A DNA stretch of 7,113 nt from Crocinitomicaceae bacterium. GTDB taxonomy: Bacteria; Bacteroidota; Bacteroidia; Flavobacteriales_D; Sanyastnellaceae. Where the stretch lies: the NCBI GenBank assembly GCA_020848015.1, contig JADLBA010000103.1, positions 1 to 7,113 of the forward strand, read 5' to 3'. The notes below the pieces were generated by a model that was given only the letters and a program-made list of their open reading frames with translations, made no database searches and had not been told where the DNA came from. Of this stretch, positions 1 through 6,449 are shown one piece after another; position 1 is the stretch's first letter; each line of letters opens with the position of its first letter. A program made the position numbers and the translations under genes.

Positions 1-3000
1 AAGTTTACTCATGGGAATTGGAACCCGTTCTCAGATACAGCGTCGGACACCTCGGCAAAGGACCTCTGGCGTTGAATGGAATAGAAAATATTGTGTTCGA
101 TAAAGATACTTACAAAATATATTTTCTATGTGATAAAAAGAGGGAGCAGCGCATTTTCCAGTTCCTTGTTAAACCACCGGTACCTGAAAACACGCTGACC
201 TTCGATGTAAACAATGGCAATTTGCTGGTTTATTTTAATAAAATAAAATCGCGGTCAGTAATAGGCTACGGCCTGCTCACTACATCCTCCGATAATCAAG
301 ACTCTATCGCGGTAAAGACTACTTCTATGGTATGTCAACTCAATGAACTGGCAGACAATCTCAGTCTGTATCATTACGGGCTGGTAAGCATCAGCCAAAG
401 TGATTATTCAGACCCTACCCCTGGCTTCGATAACTATTTTGGATACGGGAAACGCCTATTAGCTGCAAAAAGATACGAGGATGCTGTTGCAGCGTTTCAG
501 AACGCACTCGATCTGATGGGACGACCTGCTAAAATGATCGAATATATTTCGTCCGAACTATGCAAGGAAGGTATTCTACTTGCTCAACAATCTGAAATTA
601 ACAGGGCGCTCAGGCTGCTTAAATACGCATTTACTCTCACGCCGAAAGATATTCCCACACAACAGGCATATCGCTCTGTGCTGATCTCATATTTCAGACA
701 ACTCGCCAACCGCGAAGATACCGAGGCTCTTATGGATGAAACGAAAAGGATGATAGTAAGCGAAGGATTGCGCCCTATCGTATTTGCAGCATTAGATTCA
801 GTCGCCCTTGAAATGGGAAAAATACCGAATGAGCATTCGATCAACAATGCAATTTATATTGAAAAAAAACTGATCGAATGGGATCCTGATGGAATCGGTT
901 TTTTTAGCTCCCTGGCTCAGCTCTACTATGAACTCTATGTATTTAAAAGTAATGTGGGCGCACCAGGATCGGAACTTGATGTCGCTCTCACCGAAGCGGA
1001 GAAATATGGAATTCGCGCACTTAAAAAATTGAAAGAAACGGGAAATCCATATCACCATGTTCAGACTATTTACCTCGAAACACTGAACGCAGAAGGTAAA
1101 TTCGCAGAAACAGAACGGCTGGCCCTCAACGAACTCTCTGCCTCTTCATTATCACTCAGCATTGCACAAGCAGTTATTTACAGAAAGCAACTTGCTACGG
1201 CATTCGAAGGACAGGCTGAATATGATTATGCAGTAGGTGAATACGACAGGATACTCTCGCTCGATCCAGATAATAATGAGGTATTGGAGAGAAAAGCAAA
1301 AGCACTGTTCACAAATGCAAAATTTAATGATGCTAAAGAGATATATCAACTCTTGCTTGTACAGGACCGGAACAATGCCCGCTTCATTGCAGGCATCGGG
1401 AATGCTGAACTGTTGATGGGGAATTATGCGGAAGCTTCTTTCCAGTTAGAAAAAGCCATCCGGCAAGATCCATCTGACCGTTCTTTTTATGGATCATTGG
1501 CCGAAGCCTTCGACAATGCCTCCAATTACAAAAAGGCTATAGAATGTTATGAGGTCGCTATCCAATACCAGTCGGATATGCTTGACATTGCCCGAAAACG
1601 TATGAAATCTGAAAAAGAATTACGTAAAACCGGCGACCTGTTAAACTATTACAGGATGAAGTTCGCCTCTCTGAATGAACTTACAGGAAATTCCGCAGAG
1701 GCAATCGTTGCCTACTCCAGTGTGATTGAGTCAGACCCAAAGAATGCCCCCGCCTATTATGGACTGGGTAAAGCCTCGCTAAACGCCGGGCTTGTCTATG
1801 ATGCTGCAAAGGCTTTTAACGAAGCTGCCAATCTTGAACCGTCCAGAGAAGAATACTCGAACGCCTTTTCCAACGCGATAAGTTTGCGCAGTCAAGTAGC
1901 TGCTAACCAGGCTCCACTGAATATAGTTGACATTCATCTAAAAGAATTATTCCCCTCACTCTATCGGAATTATGCCGATATCAGCCTGCTTCCTGTAGGA
2001 GAAGTAGTAATCGCAAACAACACCTCATTGCCGATTACCCCCTCTTCGATTAAAGTCTTTGTAAAAGGCCTAATGGATGAGCCAACCTTTATAAAATCTC
2101 CGGTACTTGTTAGCTATTCTAACACGTACGTGAAACTGACTGCACTTTTCAACCCGGAGATACTTGCTACTGAGACCGATCAATCATATCAGATGGAGGT
2201 TGAAATAGAATACGTAAAAGATAAGAAAACACTGAGATCAGTTAAAGCAACGACTTTTGTATTGCATGGCAGAAATGCAATATCATGGTCAGACAAAAGG
2301 CACTTGGCTTCTTTTGTTTCTCCAAACGTGAAAGAATTCATTGAATTCAACTATATGGCAGATCAGTTCTTCAGAGACAGCCCACAACACGGGCTGAACA
2401 AAAAAATTCTGAAGGCTCTGCAGGTTTATACTTTACTTAACCACGACCGGTTCTTTTATATCCCTGATCCGGTACAGAGCTTTGCAACCGTCACTACCAA
2501 TACTGATATATTGGATGATATACAGTACCCTGCTGAAACTATGAAGAAAAAAAGCGGTGATTGTGATGATCTTGTAGCAATGTTCTGCGGCCTCCTCGAA
2601 AGCGCCGGTATTGCCACTTCATATATAGATGTACCCGGACACGTGTTCATGGCTTTTGATTCTGAAATCAAACCCCATGAAATTGCCAATTACGGTTTAG
2701 CCCCAACAGAAGTTATCATACAACAGGGAAGTGTATGGCTACCCATTGAGACTACTCTGGTCGGAACACAGAATTTTATGATGGCCTGGAAAAGCGCTGC
2801 AGAGCGCTATTACCATGAACTGACCTCGGGTAACTTTCCCGAACTGGTGGCACTTGCGGATGCGCGCACCGTATATTTACCATCCAATTATGTCCCCGAA
2901 GGTTTTATTGCAGAACCTGTCAGAGAACTTAAAGTGCTGGATGAGTATAATTCTCTTGTGGGAGAATTGCTGATGAAAACCAACCATACTGCCATAACGG

Positions 3001-3380
3001 AAATGGAAAATCGCTACCAACTTGAACCGGGTAATATCTATGTCAAAAATAAATATGCAAGTGTTCTTGCACAGACAGGCGAATCGAAGAAAGCAGAAGA
3101 AATTCTTCTCGAAGCATTGGATCTTTCGCCAGGAAATGCCGCTGCGCTGAATAATCTCGGCAATATCTATTTCATGAAAAAGGATAATAAAAAAGCTTCT
3201 GATTACTACCAGAAAGCATACGATGCCGATCCAATAGACGCTGAAATATTGATCAACCTTTGTAAAACAAGATTACTCGATGGCGAAAAAGCTCAGGCTA
3301 AATTTTATTTTGATAAGGCTGTTTCTTTGGATGCAGAAATAGGATATATTTATGACTTTTTGAAGGATAAAATGAAGTAA
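1..3380 (+). CDS. Large TPR protein with transglutaminase-like domain (5' end outside window)
   Basis: The frame is already open at base 3 (V-Y-S-W-E precedes the TTG at 18), so the TTG is an internal Leu and the gene starts left of the window. Residues below are counted from that codon; 1120 are visible. Residues 1-125 are beta-rich and may be the end of a propeller-like domain (weak inference). TPR-type helix pairs lie at about 140-210, 385-520 and 540-610, with signatures such as YEDAVAAFQNALDL and LDPDNNEVLERKAKALF. Residues 635-755 are beta-rich and end in HGRNAISWSDKRHLASFVSP. A transglutaminase-like core follows (about 790-915), with GDCDD giving nucleophile Cys849, PGHVFMAFD giving His875, and WLPIETT giving Glu911 where Asp is usual. 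Residues 985-1110 are further TPRs. No membrane segment is visible. Such domains can be proteases, crosslinkers or inactive binders; the substrate is unknown. The FecR-domain gene follows after 67 bases. The domain calls are fairly secure; the function is not known. Confidence 0.85.
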   Translation, partial: VYSWELEPVLRYSVGHLGKGPLALNGIENIVFDKDTYKIYFLCDKKREQRIFQFLVKPPVPENTLTFDVNNGNLLVYFNKIKSRSVIGYGLLTTSSDNQDSIAVKTTSMVCQLNELADNLSLYHYGLVSISQSDYSDPTPGFDNYFGYGKRLLAAKRYEDAVAAFQNALDLMGRPAKMIEYISSELCKEGILLAQQSEINRALRLLKYAFTLTPKDIPTQQAYRSVLISYFRQLANREDTEALMDETKRMIVSEGLRPIVFAALDSVALEMGKIPNEHSINNAIYIEKKLIEWDPDGIGFFSSLAQLYYELYVFKSNVGAPGSELDVALTEAEKYGIRALKKLKETGNPYHHVQTIYLETLNAEGKFAETERLALNELSASSLSLSIAQAVIYRKQLATAFEGQAEYDYAVGEYDRILSLDPDNNEVLERKAKALFTNAKFNDAKEIYQLLLVQDRNNARFIAGIGNAELLMGNYAEASFQLEKAIRQDPSDRSFYGSLAEAFDNASNYKKAIECYEVAIQYQSDMLDIARKRMKSEKELRKTGDLLNYYRMKFASLNELTGNSAEAIVAYSSVIESDPKNAPAYYGLGKASLNAGLVYDAAKAFNEAANLEPSREEYSNAFSNAISLRSQVAANQAPLNIVDIHLKELFPSLYRNYADISLLPVGEVVIANNTSLPITPSSIKVFVKGLMDEPTFIKSPVLVSYSNTYVKLTALFNPEILATETDQSYQMEVEIEYVKDKKTLRSVKATTFVLHGRNAISWSDKRHLASFVSPNVKEFIEFNYMADQFFRDSPQHGLNKKILKALQVYTLLNHDRFFYIPDPVQSFATVTTNTDILDDIQYPAETMKKKSGDCDDLVAMFCGLLESAGIATSYIDVPGHVFMAFDSEIKPHEIANYGLAPTEVIIQQGSVWLPIETTLVGTQNFMMAWKSAAERYYHELTSGNFPELVALADARTVYLPSNYVPEGFIAEPVRELKVLDEYNSLVGELLMKTNHTAITEMENRYQLEPGNIYVKNKYASVLAQTGESKKAEEILLEALDLSPGNAAALNNLGNIYFMKKDNKKASDYYQKAYDADPIDAEILINLCKTRLLDGEKAQAKFYFDKAVSLDAEIGYIYDFLKDKMK

Positions 3381-3447
3381 TTTTTTTATAACGCAGAATG
3401 AGAGAATTTAATTATCATAACTCACTAATCATCTAAATTTCCGAGTC
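3381..3447 (+). other. Intergenic gap between TPR/transglutaminase-like gene and FecR-domain gene
   Basis: These 67 AT-rich bases begin with a T tract directly after the TAA stop. The T tract has no GC-rich stem before it, so it is not a convincing intrinsic terminator. The sequence TAAATTTC at 3434-3441 resembles the Bacteroidota -7 element TAnnTTTG but misses the final G, and it lies only 6 bases before the ATG, too close for a normal promoter. There is no Shine-Dalgarno sequence before 3448. Readthrough from the upstream gene is plausible, and an independent promoter cannot be excluded. Confidence 0.4.
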
Positions 3448-4149
3448 ATGAAAAACATTATTTGTGTTCTGAGTATTTTATTGTCCGGTTATACATCTTT
3501 CGCACAATCGAGTGATACAACAAGTGTAGGAAAGATTGTATATTATGAGGGAAAAGTAGAACTGGGAGCCGGTGGAAAGTGGATTCCCGCCAAAATCAAT
3601 GCTCCTGTGCGCAGAAATCAGACTATTCGTATCCCCGGAGACGGTATGTCGGAGATCACTTGGACAAACGGTTCCAAATCCATTGTTGGCCCCAATTCCA
3701 ATATTCCAATTGATGGACTTTTCAGTAAAAGTAATAACAGGGCAAAAGCAGAAACAGAGGGCGTATTCAACGACTTTAAAACAATGTTTACCTCCAACAG
3801 CAAATCCTCTCGCTCACAGGAAGGGGGAATTCGCCGCACACAGGCAGAGGCCAGGGAAAAAGAAGAACCTGGTCAGTTGTATTGGAAAGAAGACAGGGAA
3901 ATTACTTTTGATGAAGCCTTTGCCTTTTACGAAAACGGAGATTACGGAAAGGCAATTGCCGCATTGCATTCCTTTACCAGCCAAAAGCCTGACGATGAAC
4001 TGGCTAAGTATGCATATTTCGCAGAGGGGCACTGCTATATTATCATGAACAATCCTCTCAAAGCAAAAGAAATTTTTGAGCGATTTATCATGAAATACCC
4101 AAACGACACACTGAAATCTTATGCTGAAAAAGTAACGGCAAATCTCTGA
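3448..4149 (+). CDS. Exported FecR-domain protein with C-terminal TPR-like helices
   Basis: The 233-residue protein is complete. Residues 1-20 form a signal peptide: basic MK, a hydrophobic core and a TSFAQ end, with cleavage near Ala19 or Gln20. No cysteine follows that would make a lipoprotein, so the product should be periplasmic or secreted. Residues 27-92 match the FecR fold: G-K-I-V-Y-Y-E-G-K-V, then KWIPAKINAPV, QTIRIPGDGMSEITW, NGSKSIVGPNS and a closing I-P-I. Residues 93-145 are a polar linker rich in Ser, Arg and Glu. Residues 150-231 are TPR-like helices (FYENGDYGKAIAALHSF; AKYAYFAEGHCYIIMNNPLKAKEIFERFI), similar to outer-membrane assembly or YbgF-type repeats. FecR domains are known from anti-sigma/iron-signalling receptors, but this protein has no membrane anchor or cytoplasmic anti-sigma part and no FecI-type sigma gene is seen nearby. 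The close cyclase gene downstream makes a periplasmic partner or ligand-presenting role for CHASE2 likely, by inference. The ATG at 3448 is chosen because it begins the signal peptide. Confidence 0.85.
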   Translation: MKNIICVLSILLSGYTSFAQSSDTTSVGKIVYYEGKVELGAGGKWIPAKINAPVRRNQTIRIPGDGMSEITWTNGSKSIVGPNSNIPIDGLFSKSNNRAKAETEGVFNDFKTMFTSNSKSSRSQEGGIRRTQAEAREKEEPGQLYWKEDREITFDEAFAFYENGDYGKAIAALHSFTSQKPDDELAKYAYFAEGHCYIIMNNPLKAKEIFERFIMKYPNDTLKSYAEKVTANL

Positions 4150-4160
4150 GCCATGGCTTT

Positions 4161-6377
4161 ATGAAAGCAAGAAAGGGCTTAGTTTTATTTGCAAATGCTT
4201 TAGTACTTGCCTTTGCTTGTCTATTTGTTGCCGAGGGGCTTGTATTTGTTTCACAGCTAATGGCAAGACCTCCGCTGGAAGGTCTCGAAAATCAATTGAT
4301 TGACCTCGCTTTTGGAGTCAGAAAAGAAAATAGTTTTCACCGGCGTGTTACTGCCGACAGTATTGTTATTATTGATATTGACGATGCTAGCATAGAGCGT
4401 CTTGGAAGGGCACAATTGTGGCCGCGTGCCTATGATGCCCATACCATCAGGTATATCGCCTCTGGCCACCCTCACTCCATAGGTATTGACCTTTTATATA
4501 CCGAAACCGATTCCCTCCTGCCCGCTTATTCAGAGATGCTGAGTGAAAAAGGGTTCAACCATTCAGATAGTATCATCAATGCACTCAGCACCGATCATGA
4601 ACTTTCTGCCTCAATAGCTGAGGCAGGAAATGTTTACCTCAGCTTTTTTGATGACGATGCAAAATCCAGTTCGTTGTTCAATCCTGAATCGCTGAATGGT
4701 CTGCGGCTTTTCAAGGGGACGACAGAAACGAGGGAAATTCTAAAACTCAACTATCCTGTATTGCCGATCAAAGAATTTTTATACGGGGGACGCGCCACCG
4801 GAGCCATCTCTATGCCTGCTGACCAAGGGGGAGCGATCCGATATTACCAACTGATAAAACGTGTGCCCGGAGACTCCTCTCTATTCCGGTTCGCTGCAAA
4901 TTTCCCTTTCTATATGTTGATTGATAAGATAGGGATTTCGGACAATGACGTAATTGTCCAAAAAAATAGCATCAGGCTCGGTGACAAAATGACTATCCCG
5001 TTGAATAAAGACGGTGCATTCCGCATCAACTGGCTGGGAAACAATGAGAAAATCAGGCATATTTCATTTTATAAAGTCCTCGGCGAGTTGATACCTCCTG
5101 AATTTTTTGAAAACAAATACATATTCTTTGGAGCCAGTGCATCCGGTCTCCAAGACCTGAAAACAATTCCTTCAACAGCAGAAAAAACTCCTGGTGTTGA
5201 TGTTCATGCAGTCGCCTTTTTAAATATGATCAACGGTAGGTTTCTCCACGAGGTATCAGAAAGGGATGCTCTGCCCTATTTTTCTGTGTTGAGTCTATTG
5301 CTCATAATGCTGTTTCTCCTGCTACGTCCACTATTCGGATTCCTTGTTTCAATAGCACTTGTCTTCGGCGAAGTCTTCTCTTTTGTTCTATTTATTTTTC
5401 CCAGGTATAGTCTCGTTTTTCCCATCGTAACCCTGATGCTGTTGACATTCCTATCCTATATTATTGCAAGTCTATATTCCTATTTTGTGAGTGAGAAAAA
5501 GAGCCGGCGGCTGAAAAATGCTTTCAGTTCGTATGTCTCCCCTGCGATCGTCAACCAAATCATCCGAAATGCTTCCGCGTTGAATCTCGGAGGTGAAAAA
5601 AAACACCTCACTGTTTTGTTTTCTGATATACGTGGATTCACCTCTTTTTCAGAACAACTCGATCCGCAGGAACTGGTAGCAGTACTGAACGACTATCTCA
5701 GCCAGATGTCGGAGGTGATATTCAAACACAATGGGACGATTGATAAATTTATTGGAGATGCTATCATGGCGTTCTTTGGCGCTCCTGTTTCTTTGAAAAA
5801 TCATGCAGATAACGCCTGCCATGTTGCACTGGATATGATGGTCTGCCTGAAAAAAGTCAATGCCCACCTAATGGAACGCGGACAACCACCGCTGGCAATC
5901 GGTATAGGATTGAATTCGGGAGATATGACTGTTGGAAATATCGGCTCCCGCCGCCGATTCGATTATACTGTAATCGGCGATGCAGTTAACATCGGCTCCC
6001 GTCTCGAAGGAATGACAAAATTTTTTGGAGTCGGAATCATCGTTTCAGAGACTACGAAAAAAGAATCAAGCCCCGGTGAATTCCTCTTCCGCGAATTAGG
6101 CTCGGTGAAGGTGAAAGGAAAAGAAAAGCCGGTAGATATATTTCAATTGGTCGCGGTGAATGGAAATGCCCCTGATACAGAAAATCTAATTCGATCGTGG
6201 ACTACTGCCTTTGATGCTTTACAACGGAAAGACTTAAAGCAGGCATCAGCAATATTCAAAGAGTACCTTGAACAGTGGCCGGGAGATATTCCCGCTACTT
6301 ACTATATACGACAATGTGAAAAGTTTGCGGGTAGAGAAGAAGAGTTCAACCTGATCATTACAATGGAAAGTAAATAA
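4161..6377 (+). CDS. CHASE2-domain membrane class III adenylate cyclase
   Basis: This complete 738-residue protein should convert ATP to cAMP at the inner membrane. Residues 6-33 form a first membrane helix. Residues about 34-365 are an extracytoplasmic CHASE2 sensor (SIVIIDIDDASIERLG, IGIDLLYTETD, a late YIFFGASASGLQDLK and PGVDVHAVAFLNMI). Three membrane helices follow at about 373-388, 391-413 and 416-441, then a linker (RLKNAFSSYVSPAIVNQII) and the cyclase domain at about 480-655. Metal-binding Asp489 (FSDIRGF) and Asp533 (DKFIGDAIMAFFG) are present. Purine-recognition residues are Lys529 and Thr603 (FDYTVIGDAVN), and transition-state residues are Asn610 and Arg614. The Lys/Thr pair is the class IIIb pattern, a group with bicarbonate-stimulated members, and argues for ATP rather than GTP. 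Residues 675-725 form a TPR-like helical tail. The start is 11 bases after the FecR-domain stop, without a Shine-Dalgarno sequence; MKARKG gives positive-inside charge before helix 1. The family and activity are secure; the signal sensed is unknown. Confidence 0.95.
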   Translation: MKARKGLVLFANALVLAFACLFVAEGLVFVSQLMARPPLEGLENQLIDLAFGVRKENSFHRRVTADSIVIIDIDDASIERLGRAQLWPRAYDAHTIRYIASGHPHSIGIDLLYTETDSLLPAYSEMLSEKGFNHSDSIINALSTDHELSASIAEAGNVYLSFFDDDAKSSSLFNPESLNGLRLFKGTTETREILKLNYPVLPIKEFLYGGRATGAISMPADQGGAIRYYQLIKRVPGDSSLFRFAANFPFYMLIDKIGISDNDVIVQKNSIRLGDKMTIPLNKDGAFRINWLGNNEKIRHISFYKVLGELIPPEFFENKYIFFGASASGLQDLKTIPSTAEKTPGVDVHAVAFLNMINGRFLHEVSERDALPYFSVLSLLLIMLFLLLRPLFGFLVSIALVFGEVFSFVLFIFPRYSLVFPIVTLMLLTFLSYIIASLYSYFVSEKKSRRLKNAFSSYVSPAIVNQIIRNASALNLGGEKKHLTVLFSDIRGFTSFSEQLDPQELVAVLNDYLSQMSEVIFKHNGTIDKFIGDAIMAFFGAPVSLKNHADNACHVALDMMVCLKKVNAHLMERGQPPLAIGIGLNSGDMTVGNIGSRRRFDYTVIGDAVNIGSRLEGMTKFFGVGIIVSETTKKESSPGEFLFRELGSVKVKGKEKPVDIFQLVAVNGNAPDTENLIRSWTTAFDALQRKDLKQASAIFKEYLEQWPGDIPATYYIRQCEKFAGREEEFNLIITMESK
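5590..5609 (+). repeat. Perfect 6-bp inverted repeat around an A8 tract inside the cyclase gene
   Basis: GAGGTG (5590-5595) and CACCTC (5604-5609) are exact reverse complements separated by eight adenines. They encode Gly-Glu-Lys-Lys-His just before the cyclase core. The run read in frame is A AAA AAA, a slip-prone heptamer. A -1 slip, or a one-base insertion, would reach TGA at 5624-5626 and remove the catalytic domain. The amino acids here follow the usual family pattern, so this may be coincidence. Confidence 0.5.
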
Positions 6378-6449
6378 TGAGGCATTTAATTTTTAATCGC
6401 AGGTACAGGGAACTTATCAGGTAGTAGAAATTAATGCAAGATTTCCTTC
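6378..6449. other. Convergent gap between cyclase and 5'-nucleotidase stop codons
   Basis: These 72 AT-rich bases separate the 3' ends of two converging genes. A bidirectional terminator would be expected here, but no GC-rich stem with a T tract is seen on either strand. The only pairing noticed is an imperfect, AT-rich match between GCATTTAAT (6382-6390) and ATTAATGC (6430-6437) with a loop of about 39 bases, which is weak. No small gene is supported. Confidence 0.5.

Noticed and set aside
2794..2809. AGCGCT repeated around GCAG inside the large TPR gene
   Set aside because: The two copies encode ordinary residues (Ser-Ala-Ala-Glu-Arg) and the whole is not a perfect palindrome; it is probably chance.
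3434..3441. TAAATTTC as a Bacteroidota -7 promoter element for the FecR-domain gene
   Set aside because: The last base mismatches TAnnTTTG, no TTTG element sits at the right distance upstream, and transcription would start at or inside the start codon.
3572..4048. 158-codon open frame overlapping the FecR-domain gene on the same strand
   Set aside because: It lies wholly inside a gene with a signal peptide and FecR signature, and its translation shows no domain or sensible composition; it is an out-of-frame shadow.
5940..6001. Direct repeat ATCGGCTCCCG occurring twice about 50 bases apart
   Set aside because: Both copies encode Ile-Gly-Ser-Arg within conserved cyclase motifs (GNIGSRRRF and NIGSRLEG); the protein sequence explains the repeat.
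6382..6437. GCATTTAAT / ATTAATGC inverted repeat as a bidirectional terminator
   Set aside because: The stem is short, AT-rich and bulged, with a loop of about 39 bases and no T tract after it.
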